Shown here piece after piece: positions 1 through 12,800 of a stretch of 64,000 nt of DNA. The notes under the pieces were generated by a model, which was not told where the DNA came from, did no database searches, and was given only the letters and a program-made list of their open reading frames with translations. The translations under genes were made by a program, and so were the position numbers. The stretch comes from Arcuatula senhousia (Eukaryota; Mollusca; Bivalvia; Mytilida; Mytilidae), in the NCBI GenBank assembly GCA_963971305.1, contig OZ020307.1:49225702-49289701 (forward strand). Reading direction: 5' to 3'. Within the stretch, counting starts at the first letter, position 1. Each line of letters starts with the position of its first letter.

Positions 1-367
1 TGTCATCCATTCAGAAAATATAGGTCTAAGCCAGCATCAAAAGCATGGATCGTGTTTAGCATCATTAGATGTGCCTACTGTACCAATATCATTGGTGTGG
101 AACTCGTCAGTAAGCGGGGATGACTTTAACCTTTCTTCTGTAAGTGGTCATCCATGCGGAAAATATAGGTCACAGCCAGCATCCGAAGGCTTTGTGCTTA
201 GCATCACTAGGTGCATCTACCATACCAAAATCATTGATATGGCACTTGCCAGTAAGCGTGTATTGATCTTAACCATTCTTCGGTAAGTGGGTGCGGACGC
301 CGACGCCGGGGGTATGGTGCCGGGGGTATCACATAGGCCCCTCTCAATTTCATGAGGTGAGCTAAAA
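1..367 (-). repeat. Truncated TTTTAGCTCACC-type element with ~145-bp tandem core
   Basis: Two copies of a ~145-bp unit start at about 2 and 147 (both begin GTCATCCAT and share TATAGGTC, CAGCCAGCAT and CAGTAAGCG). They run into a GC-rich block (GGACGCCGACGCCGGGGG) and end GGTGAGCTAAAA near 367. Reverse-complemented, the order is TTTTAGCTCACC head, GC-rich CCG/GTC block, tandem core. This is the same architecture as the elements at 20474-28435 and 41589-42890. The other end lies outside the window. Confidence 0.6.
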
Positions 368-3300
368 ATCAGAAAATGAAAAATAACCCTCACGCTAGCT
401 GGAACACTAAGATGAAAATAAATATTAAATTAATTTGCATGGTTTTAAATCTTTTAGTAATTATAGAATTTCTGAGAGAAATTCTATTTTGAATGGTCAT
501 GAGAGCGTTTTATTCTGTAATTTTTTACATGGTATGACATACATTGAAATGATCATTGGCAAAATCAGGGGATGTTTTAGCTCACCCATCCGAATGACCT
601 GAGTTAGTCTGGTTCTGATTCAAATTAGTTCAATCTGGATTTGAAAACCAGTTTGATGTTTTTGTGAATCCTTCAAAATCGGCGTTTTTCGGATCCTTTT
701 GGACCAGGCAACATACTCTTTCAGATTATTTTATATGACAGTCAATGTGACGTTTGCCTATTTCTACAACTACAGGCAAAAGAGCCTTTTTTTATTATAA
801 ACGAATAGTTTCATGGAATACAACAAATATTCAGTTTCGTTTTGGGGACAAACAGTTGAAATATTTGGGATTTTACGCTACAAATACAGTACCTGTTGTA
901 TTCAGAAAAAAAATCTACTGGTAAAAGTATCATTTAAACCTTGTTTAGCGTTTTTGATTAAAAAAACAAAAGCGTTTTATAAAGATATTGATAATCGAAG
1001 CGATTGCAATTTTTAATACCAATACACATCTTTTGCATCATAAATATTGACTTCCAAATCATTCGAAGTCGAAAATTAATCCTTTCTGATTTAGTTATCG
1101 ATATATCGATATACGAATTCTTTACGATCAACAGATGAAATTGTTACAAAACAAAATATTTAACTATTTTGAAACCAATAACTGCTGCTTTTGGCCCGGT
1201 GGAAAACACATACTCGGTCGTGAGATGTATCTGGCACAAACACAATGCGGACACGAATTTACAAATCTGCCTTGTACTAGTATTTCTGTTTTTCAATTGA
1301 ATTTACGATAATCTAAATCCTAAGTGGTTTAAAACATCAAGTTTATTTTTTGTACTACCTAAACCATGATAACTGCACAGCTACCTCTGTCCTTACATCT
1401 GAACGGACATGCATGCTGTTATGCTAAGTTCTTCCTTAACCGGAAATTGTCGCTTATGGTCCCTGTTAAAAGGAATTTCTACAACTTTCGACTTGAATGG
1501 AAACCTAGTGATATGATAAATTAAGTTGTACCTTTCTCGTACTTTTATTACACCTCAGTCATCAATACCCGGATACGGACTTTAGTCTTTGACTTATCCT
1601 GCCCCGTAAATCCAATCCCTGTTGTCCAGCTGAGTTGCTGACATGGGACCACGTCGTGATATTGGATCGGGGCAGTTGTTCCTGTCCCGTCTCGTATCTT
1701 GACTTGTCATCGTTTACATCAGTACTAATAAAACGCAAGCTGAGATCTAATTAGACCTTACAGATATAACAATCTTGAAAAGCACTGTTGTAATATTTCA
1801 AATGAATATGTTTATACTAGTATTGCTTCTACAAGCTCTATAGCCGTGGAAAGCCTTCCAGTAAAATTTAGCTCAAGACAGTAGACTTAACCGGGTATAG
1901 TCATGGCGTAAATCCTCAATATAATATACATGTACTCTTGTACTGCATATGGTTTATATACTCATTGCTGGATTTGATTTTCATGTTAGAGCTTTTTGAG
2001 TGCATTTTTTTTTTAGATTTTCAACTATCCAATTTGTTGATTCAAATGCTGCTGATGAGAGGTTATGCCTTGAAATAAGCATATATTTTTGAAAAAAATG
2101 TCGCATTTTACAAAAAGGTGTTACTTTACTCGATGAGTCGGGGACAATGGCGGTGTTAGCTATCTATTCGACAGGAATGTAATAATTTTGATGATACTGT
2201 TTTTTTTATGCATGCCTTCCATATTCATAAATAAGTCTTAAAATTTATAATCGTTTGAGTAGAGCGCCTAAAATGAGTCTTGAATAAACAAAATGCGGAT
2301 CAAGTGAATGAGAATTGTACTTTTGATGTCTAACATTCCAGATGACTAGCGCTGCTTGTGTTGTTTTAATTCTCCGAGGATAGCCAGCTCCACCCTCAAC
2401 ACCTTTTAAGGCCTTGTCACTTATAACATTGTACCCAAAGTGTGCCGACGTTTTAGAATATATTTTTAACACCCTTTTGTGAGTTGTGTAAGTTTTGCAT
2501 AAGCTATGAAAACTTTACAAATACGTTAGCGAACGTCAGCGTATGTTGGTGAACGTCGAGTGGTTCGCAAAATGTTGAACGTGCTTAGAATTTCTGACGT
2601 CCACCAACGTCTAAATGATAAATTATTCGAAATTTAGACATAAGTCAAAAGAACGTAATATACAAACGCTGATGCGAGCAATGAAGTACTCTGTAGTTTT
2701 GCGCACGTTGAAATGCATTTGATGAATGTCGACAAAATATAAACAATCGTGTAAAGTCTGTCTAATAATAATCCGCCGCACAAAGTCATCTATAGTCAGA
2801 CCAAGAAACCTATTCAATGAATGTAAAATGCCCAGAGCGTCATGTAACGAACGAGTAGCGCACCGACCCCCAAATTCTTTAAGTAAAATTGAATAACAAG
2901 GGGGGAGTCAATTTCAAAACTTTAATATGATAATTTAAACCTAAAAAAAATCTATTTACAATTTTTAAAAATGAACAAAACCCCCTAAAAAGTCTTGAAT
3001 GAAACTCGGGTAACTGGGTAAGTAGTTCTTGCAAATTGTAATACATCGGTCGTGTTGTCGGTGGACATTTTAGGGTAAAAAATACTCAAAATCAACGTCT
3101 TACGACAGTCTGATATTGGAAATAATATGTATTTTCAAAATCCATTACGCGCATGTGTTTTTCTCTATTAAGGACAACCGTCATGTTGTCGGCGATCATC
3201 ACAAACGGCTTCAGAATAAGTATACATTATTGTTACAAGAACGCCGAAAACCAATATGTTTATAACGAGACTAAATTTACGTGTATCTATATTTTATCAA

Positions 3301-3805
3301 ACAATACATTTCAGCCAGATAGTACTTTGGGCTATTGTAAAATAATACACATAAAAAAAACCAAGAAATTCTGGGTCTCCTCACCAAGAGCAAACATTAT
3401 AAGTTGAACGAACTTTATATTATTATTCGTTCTGCAATCGTCACCCATGCGTTAGGCAATCCCCAAGTGCGCATGACAAACGATATAGACTATTTTGACG
3501 TTTTGGGTTCTTTCACCGAGATATTTTGTGAAACTTTTTTACAGCGACTGCAAACGAGTTAAAATGTTTTAGAAAATTGTTCGAACGTTCGGCATACGTA
3601 TGCTAAAACGTTAAAGTGTGACAGGGCTTTTACAACAGTTATCCTTATTAAAAAAAAATGTTTTACATATCTTTTGCTAGAGTTGTAATAATCTCTATTA
3701 AGTTGGTCAAAGCAACATTTTTTTAAAAAGTTCCCTACACTAAAGCATTGCAAGGAAAATTGCAAGGAAAATTATAATTTACATAACTTATGAGTTGCTC
3801 ATTCT
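368..3805. other. Gene-poor stretch downstream of the GMC gene
   Basis: I see no supported gene here; the short open frames have no family features. It holds a second TTTTAGCTCACC-like start at about 576-591 and, at about 2015-2090, a diverged reverse fragment of the 384-bp repeat found at 8313-9502 (shared GCTGCTGATGAGAGGTTA block). A run of GAACGT-like words lies at 2520-2560. The block 1370-1760 is compositionally different but I do not recognise it. Confidence 0.4.
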
Positions 3806-3811
3806 TTTATT
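3806..3811 (-). promoter_or_regulatory. Poly(A) signal of the GMC oxidoreductase gene
   Basis: Plus-strand TTTATT reads AATAAA on the minus strand about 60 nt after the TAA stop at 3871. The spacing suits a short 3' UTR. It was identified by motif and position only. Confidence 0.45.
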
Positions 3812-3870
3812 TTTGATATAAAATATTGACAAATTGAATATGAAACATAGAATTCAATTATTGAAACATA

Positions 3871-6800
3871 TTATCCCCTGGCCAGTTTGATCATATCTGA
3901 AGCCTTTTCTGCTATCATCATCGTGGCAGCGTTGGTATTTCCAGACACAACATTTCTCATCACAGAAGCATCAACAACACGAAGCCCATCAATACCATGA
4001 ACCCTAAAAAAATCATTCGAAATGTACAATAAGAAAAAGTACACAGATATAAAATCTTTATATTTATTATACGTTTTTTTTTTTCATTTGAAACGAATCT
4101 ATTCAATATATTTTAATAATTGAACTTTCTAGTAACCGTTATTCAAAATTGGTTCAAATACCAGGTTTCGTTCCTTTTAAAACTTAAGATCAATATCCTC
4201 TGCGCTAGAATTAGCTTTAATGGAAGGGAAAGGTTTAGCGCGCATAAAACCTGGTTTAACCCGCCATTTCATTTGAATTGCCTGTACTAAGTCAGGACCT
4301 TTGCGATCTTTAACTATTCCGGTATGTCTTCCATGTTTTGTCTTTTCTCTTGGACATTGACATCGGTGATTTTGTTATAACCTTCATATTCGTTTGTGAT
4401 GTTTTAGTATGTGTACTTTTTGTTCGATGCTTTTTACATGCCGATGTTTGAAATAAAAAAAATGCTGTTGATGATACGTTACTCTTTGAAATATTATATC
4501 CAGCAAAACCAAACTAATCGTTTCATTAATACTCGCTTTGCATGGTACATTTACATTGTGTTTTCATACCTTAATGAAGAATCCACAACAGCTGTCGAGT
4601 CATTGTGGGCTCCCATTCTACACGTACTGGTTTGGTGGTTGGCCCCTCTGGTATAATGCCGGATAATGCATCGCCAATAGTCGTCAGAGTCGTATACTTT
4701 ATCCATACAAAATCCCTCACACTCTTCTTGCCTTATAAATGTTGTACCTATACTTTTCCAGACTGAGTTGTTCGAAAATTTCTGTACGTAACGTATAACT
4801 AAAATAAACAGAAAACAACAAATTAATGAAAAATGAATCAAAATGTTACTATATGCACTATATTTTTCTTTAGTTCCTAAATTTGCAATACATTGCACGA
4901 TTGTCAACAAAACTAACTAAGATTGTGTAAGTGATTGCTTTGCAGTGTCCCGTGCGGGCCCAGGTGGCAAATAGGCCCGCATCAGATCCTAGCTTGTCGT
5001 AAAAGGCGATTAAGGGTCTTGGGATTGTGACGTCGTGTCAGTGCTTAGACCACAGAGCGACCGAGTGTATAATTTATGTGGATGAAAAGGTGGCCCTCGT
5101 CCTCGGAGGTTACCAGGTCTATAATACGGGAACCCTGACCGGTGACCATAGTGGGCCAACGTGTGTGGAGAGTGCCACGCTTCATGCACATATAAAAGAC
5201 CCCTTTGTGGACCGCCAAGTACTAGTAGTGCACCAACTACCAACTCACTCACTCACTCATTGCTTTTCTGTTGTTTGTGTGTATATTTTTGTTGTTACTG
5301 TCTGTTTCCTCATGCTTTATTCATGGTTATTCTTGCAGAGGATTCTCGATGTAATCAAACTTATAACAAAGTCCTAAACAATACATTTTTGCCCCGACTG
5401 ACACGTGCTTCGTCTGTTTAATACTAATCTTAGGAACTGCAGAGGCTTCTACCCTAATGTTACCAAATGATGTCCATTTAAACATAATGATGTTAAACAC
5501 GGTAAAACTTGATCTAAATTATCCGGAAAAAAACTCTGTATACAATTAGTTTTTCAACAACCTTGAACTTATTATTTCAAAATGCTTGAACCAGAACAAT
5601 TGGTATCATCCATATTCAGTTTAAAGTTAATACAATGTTTTGTTTCATGTAGCTCCTGAGTTACATGTACTGTCGTCACTCGTGAAATGTTACGGTAGAC
5701 ATCATGCGCTCATAGACAAATATGGTTTCCATGCATCTCTCAGATGAATGCAGATGTTGGTTTGTCATAGGGTTTTGATGTGTCTTTGACAAACTGAATT
5801 GGAAATTGGCAGTACGACGGGGATGTTATAGCAGGCAGCAATCGCTTATTCTTCCGGGACACCTTAGTTCACTCTCATTACGACTTGAGTTCGCGATGTT
5901 TATTGATATTCAGTGGTTTTTTTATTTCCGTGTTTTTTGTTGTTGTTTTTTTTTTGTTGTTGTTCGATTTTTTCTTCCTGACCTTGTTTGTGTTAACTGG
6001 TTTTGTCTCGGCCCTTTCACATGCCTTTCGGACTTTGACACTCGGATGCCCCATTGGTACCTCTGCTTCTTTCGACTTGTTATAAAATACACTTGTACAA
6101 TTTGGATTTGTTTTATTTTCTGATATGACTTTGGCGAGCAACAACAACATATGTACAATCTATGTTCCCCTTGGGTAACGAACATTACTTACTTTGCAAA
6201 TATGACTCAACATCATCTGTGCTCGATAAATAATTTGGATCAATAAGAGGATCGTCCAATGGGTTTTTACTCTTAAGGCGTATTGTTCCTTTACTTTTAA
6301 ACTGTAATTTTCGTAGCAAGACTTCAAAACCATTTGCATCTGATCGGAAGGTGTTTCCAAATTCTCCCTAAAATAAAGTGTCCAATAAATGTAATTTAAG
6401 AAATGAGCAGATATACCGTAAATTAACCTCATTAACCACACCGAAGAAATTGAACCCCATTTTTCAATACACTCAAGCTTTTTTAAGACGATGAGGCAAA
6501 ATAAAATATGTGAAATTTACAAAAAAAAACAGAGGGTACCATCGACATACGGCAGGCAACTAAATCATAGCACAGACAATTTATTTTTAGCGAAACCGCT
6601 GGTAATCGACCTATAGACTGTAGTGGTTTATTCAAAAGCTGTTGCAACGACATTTTAGGTCCGACACGCCGGTCCTTTGTTAAATCTTTATAAAACCTTG
6701 CGTAAAACATTACCACTTAAAATACATGATCATGATTTATTATAAAATATTAAAGAAAACTTTTGTTATCATTTAAATGAACAAAAGTTCCTGTTTTGAT

Positions 6801-9800
6801 ATATTGTGCTAGCTGTATCAATCATAATTTTGGTTAAATGTCGATTTTGTTCCATTGATAACTTATTTAATAGATAGTAGGTTTTGAGACACACCAACCC
6901 TATATTTGTAATATACATGTCCATATTTTAATTTGGAGCTCATACATGTACATGTTAATGTATCATTAGTACTATCATATGAGTGTTATAACTTCAATAC
7001 TTTATATAATTATTGTATTATGTACCCTGGCATGCATTTTGTTCAAAGCACATATTATACTGCCAGCTCTGTTTGGAAACCCATTAAAAGCTAATTGAAC
7101 ATCTGGTAGTTGTGTTTTGTCATTTGCAAGATTAACTATTATGTGACCATCACTACCAGTGCGTGTTACAATACCTAAAACAGAAAAAAAAAGATAAAAA
7201 ATATATTTAGTTTAAAAGTTAAAATTGTTAGAAAAACCGAAAGCAAACCGACGTAAATCATAAATCACATACTTTTATCTTGAGATCCGCCATAAATAAG
7301 AAAAAAACATAAATATTATTGACAATTTACCTTGTCTATAAAAGACATACTCCAAAAGGTTTGGAAGCGTCAATGCCATCTCCTTGTCCATCATTAAGCT
7401 TGTGTTTGTGGAGTAATGAAAGAAAAGCTGCATGTGGTCTTGAAGCATGCTACCGACTGGTAAATCAGCAATCACTGGAATCTATAAAAGGAAGTACGAA
7501 AAATCGTATGTACAATGTATGGGTTATATTGCTCCACAGTTGCTGTCTTCACAAAAGAAATTTCGGTAGACACCGTCCACTCGTAGACAAATATGGGATT
7601 TCTATATCTCAAATGAGTACAGATGTTGGTTTGTCGTAGATATTTGTTTTGTCTTAATTTACCGGATATGACACACTGAATTGGAAATAAGCAATACGAC
7701 TACTCTTCCGAAGCACCTGAGTTCACTGTTGTTACGACTTGGGTTCGCGTTGTTGAATTTGCGTTCGGTTGATTTGTGTTTCTTCTTGCTGTTCTAATTC
7801 GTGTTTACCGGTTTTGTCGTTGCCCTTTTTGGACTTTTGACACTAGAATGCCTTATTGGTGCCTCTTTGCTTCTTACATACAGAACAGATAACACCAATC
7901 AAACTCTCAAAGTGTTTCGGAAGTAATACTTTTTCCTTTTGTGACTCAATGGTGGATCCATCCAAAGGGGGAAGGCGTATGGGGATAGAACCCACGATAT
8001 TGAGAAAAAAGTAAATAAAAAAAGTTATAAACATGTCTATTACCTTTTTTTGAAATATTTCGATAAAAAATAGACGTTTTCAGTAAGTAATAAATGCTCT
8101 TTTGAGTCCGATAATTTAATAAACCTTAAGTTATATTTATTGGGTGAACTACTATACATGCTATAGCTTAATTTAACGAAAATTTGTACATGTATTTGTT
8201 TTTTTTCATTTTCTTTTCCAAGAAAGCAACTAAAGGATAGTGCGAAACTCGATATTAAATAACCATTTGTATCATCTGCATGATTCAACAAATAACGACT
8301 TTTAACCGCATTATTACAAATACCAAAACGCGGGTATAAACGTTTAATTTGGATATGCTATATATCGATATTTCAAGGAGTAACCTCTCATCAGTAGCAT
8401 TTAAACCAAAACATTGGAAGGTCAAAATCCAAAAAACAGTTGAAAACGAAAAGTACTCAAAACCAAAACGTTCGAACAAGGAAGCCAAATCCAGCACCGA
8501 GGATATCGACCATGTGCATTACAAGGAAAGAAACCTGGTGTTTTCATCAATTTGGAATTTAACAATCGGAAATTTCAGCGACAATATATTAGAAATTTTA
8601 TGGTAATTCGTGTCAGACAAGTCTGACTACCAGGCTTGTGATTACCCTCGGGGACCTCTGGTCCACCAGCAGCGGTTATCGCCCAGTGGTTCCAAAATTA
8701 CAAATACCAAAACGCGGGTATAAACGGTTAATTTGGATATGCTATATATCGATATTTCAAGGAGTAACCTCTCATCAGTAGCATTTAAACCAAAACATTG
8801 GAAGGTCAAAATCCAAAAAACAGTTGAAAACGAAAAGTACTCAAAACCAAAACGTTCGAACAAGGAAGCCAAATCCAGCACCGAGGATATCGACCATGTG
8901 CATTACAAGGAAAGAAACCTGGTGTTTTCATCAATTTTGAATTTAACAATCGGAAATTTCAGCGACAATATATAAGAAATTTTATGGTAATTCGTGTCAG
9001 ACAAGTCTGACTACCAGGCTTGTGATTACCCTTTGGGACCTCTGGTCCACCAGCAGCGGTTATCGCCCAGTGGTTTCAAAATTACAAATACCAAAACGCG
9101 GGTATAAACGGTTAATTTGGATATGCTATATATCGATATTTCAAGGAGTAACCTCTCATCAGTAGCATTTAAACAAAAACATTGGAAGGTCAAAATCCAA
9201 AAAACAGTTGAAAACGAAAAGTACTCAAAACCAAAACGTTCGAACAAGGAAGCCAAATCCAGCACCGAGGATATCGACCATGTGCATTACAAGGAAAGAA
9301 ACCTGGTGTTTTCATCAATTTTGAATTTAACAATCGGAAATTTCAGCGACAATATATAAGAAATTTTATGGTAATTCGTGTCAGACAAGTCTGACTACCA
9401 GGCTTGTGATTACCCTTTGGGACCTCTGGTCCACCAGCAGCGGTTATCGCCCAGTGGTTTCAAAATTACAAATACCAAAACGCGGGTATAAACGGTTAAT
9501 TTCGCATAATAGTAAAGGAAACTTAAAGCATTAGAAGAGTAATTATTCAGTGGAGGTACATGTATTCTATTTACAAAACAACAATCTTACCCCTTTGTCT
9601 TGAAGATGTGATTTTGGTCCGATACCAGACAACATTAGGATCTGAGGTGAACCTATCGACCCAGCCGACAAAATGATCTCCTTCGTTGCAAATATAGTAT
9701 ACTTTTTACAATTTTTCGTTACTCTAACACCTGTTGCCTTACCATTCTTGATAATAATCTAGAAAATGACAACCAAAATATTAGTTTTATTGACAAAATC

Positions 9801-12800
9801 ATCCAGACCTTAATATTACATGGACTTTTAAGACAATTAAAATAAATTTATGTCAAAATATTTACGACTTTTTTGCAAGATTTAAAAAGTAAAAACATTT
9901 TTACACAATTTTCCACCATAGACAGTTTTAATATTTAAGTACATGTTAACACTTGATTACTTGTATACTGTTTTCTTAATTGCAATGACGTATTCTACAG
10001 AGTAAAATAAACGAGAACCAACAGCCCATAGAAAAGAAATAGCAGGAAATGGTCTGAATCTCGTTTATTTTCCTACGCTATTTACCTTTGTCACATGACT
10101 ATAAGTATTGACCTGAAGATTTGACCTTGACAGCACAGGTCGTAAATGACAAGAAGCAGATGAACATCTTTCACCATTTTTTATGTTTGTTTGCAGAGGT
10201 GAGTATCCTTTAAATAAAAAAAAAATGTCTCGTTACTTGAAAGTAACTTATTTTTTTCAAATGTAGTTAAAACAAATAAGATAATTTATGGGATTTGGAA
10301 TAAGTAAAGGCGACACAGCCTGTATAAACCAACAGCGACTTCACGATTGAAATAGCCATCAGCTTTCACTATAAGTCCAGAGGTCACTGTTCCTATCAAA
10401 GCTATACTTGAAGAAGTGAAGACAACATTTAAGAGTGATCAAAGCAAAATAAAACGACCATGCAGCAACTTGAACATGAAAAGAAATAATTTGTTTACAT
10501 GTATGTTTTATTGAGACTATATAGCTAAATATTAACTCATTCGATTTATAAGTTGAAACCCATCCAAGTGGACCCACCCAAGAATCAGCACCCATAACAC
10601 AGACCCATATATGTCATGCAAAAAGAACAAATGTACGACCACAAACCCAAAGGAAAACGAACTAACTAACAAGATAGGTCAATGTACCCTCAACGCACCA
10701 TAGGCAAATGCACCCAGAAAGTGACGAAAGCTTTCTCAAAATTTTGGTACAATCTGGAACCCTTACCTATGACAACTGACAATGAAAAACCCTTACCTGA
10801 AATGAGGCTATACTTTTTAGAACTAATAATGTCTTAGATCTCGTTGAAAACTTATAAATTAGGTATGCCGTGATTTTGCTTCTTTGCGTGGTATAAAAAG
10901 AAATGAAGTTATTATAGATATTTGATAACAGGATTAATTATATATTGCTATATTCATAACGACAACAAAAACCTATCTGACTTTCACCATTGACATCCAC
11001 AATAGGGAGACCTTTCTCTTTGGCTGCTAGTCGATGGAGGTAATCGATTGGTGATGTGTGTGATTCTGTTAAAACTATTGGACCTCCTTTTCCGTAATAT
11101 GCTAAAGTTATAAGTATATAAATAAAGGTAATAACAAAACTACCGAACTTGAATGATCAATCTCATAGTCCAGAGAAAATGACAAAAACGAATCAGTCAT
11201 ACCGGAGAATTGGTGGATCGCAATGGTCCTGACTTGGTACAGGCATTTCAAACGAAATGGTGGGTTAAACCAGGTTTTATGGCGCCAAACCTCCCTCTTC
11301 CATTGCGATCTTCAAGTCCTTAATATATAGTAACATAGAATAGTGTGACACTGTAAAATTTGCTCAACCCATATTAAATAGTTATGTAAAATAGTGTGAC
11401 ACTGTGAATTTTCTTGGAATTAGGTTTTATAAGTCGAACATAATAGGACATGTAGGATATGAAAATTATTATGAACTAAATACAGAAGCTTTCGCCTGGA
11501 ATTTTGTTGTAATTTTGTTTTAAATGAATGTCATAATACATGTACATGTATAAGCTGAAACTGGTTAGTCTTGTTGCAAGTTCCTTTAATTTCTAACCGA
11601 ACGTTTTGGTTTTGAGTACTTTTCGCTTTCAACAGTTTTGGAATTTGACCTTCCAATGTTTTGATTTAAATGCTACTGATGAGAGGTAATTCAATGAAAT
11701 ATCCATACATGTATATAGCATATCCAAATTAACCGTTTATATCCGCGTTTTGGTATGTTTAATGTTTAATGTTAAATGGGTATAAATAGACATTTTTGCT
11801 ACATGTACACATGTATTAGAAATAATATATATTCATGATATTTAGTGAATTTATTCATAAGAAATGTTTGGTTTTTAGTTATTGTCATACTCTCAAGCAG
11901 CGCGATTTCGGCTATATCAGTAAATTTACATGAAAGTCAGAAATGGAATGATGACGAAGCGGAGGAAAGGAGAAGAAATGTTAAATCTACATTAACCAAT
12001 GAACATTTAGAAATGAATCGTTATAAGTAAGATGCAATTTAATAGAAGGAATTGAGAATACATGTGAGAAAGTGGCATTTGTAGCAAATCTATTTCTTAA
12101 TAAAACGTAAAAACGGATATAATATAGAAAAACAAATAAGATGACGAACAGATTAAAATGATTATCGTAAAATTGCTGAAGTAAGGCTGATATAATGTAT
12201 TCTTAAATCAAGGAAAACATTTTTTTTATGAAAACAACTTCGGTTACAAGTTTTTGTTTCTATATGGCGTTTTATTATTATTTCAAAGCAAGAAAACTAC
12301 ATTTATCAAAATTTCCCCAACATTCAGAACCGATTAAAAAAATGAACATCTTTTATATACAATGGTGTTCTTAACAAAATGCTTACAAGAGTTCCTAAGT
12401 TCAGGTATCTGTATGTCCTCAAGCTTTTTAAAGTAAGGGAGAACATCATTATAACTCCATCCTGCACACCCCTCCTTCTCCCATTGGTTGAAGTCCAATC
12501 TACTTCCTCTGACGTAACCCATTGCATTTATACTGCCAGTTCCTCCCAAAACTTTACCACGTGGTGCACCTGAAGTCTGCAACATTTGATTTATTTTGAT
12601 TTATCTTGAATAATCGTTTTTTTTTTCTTCTTCAAATAATCAAGTTAAAGCGCAATAAAACATGAAACAAACAAAATAATGTAACAATTGCTTTACACAG
12701 TCACACAAAAAAACCAAAGACATTCAATTTTATCTTCTGTCATATAGGCGCCTTCCGTTTATAAAAGCTAAATAGAATACATGTATCTCAGATTCAATTG

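Noticed and set aside
8349..9359. Recurring ~80-residue open frames on both strands of the 384-bp repeat
   Set aside because: They recur only because 384 is a multiple of three. Both strands are open, nothing resembles a known family, and the block is intronic.
11845..12030. 61-residue frame with a signal-peptide-like start
   Set aside because: Its second half matches the inverted GGTCTATAAT-family 3' end (AGCAGCGCGATTTCGGCTAT, GAAGCGGAGGAAAGG), so it is repeat-derived.
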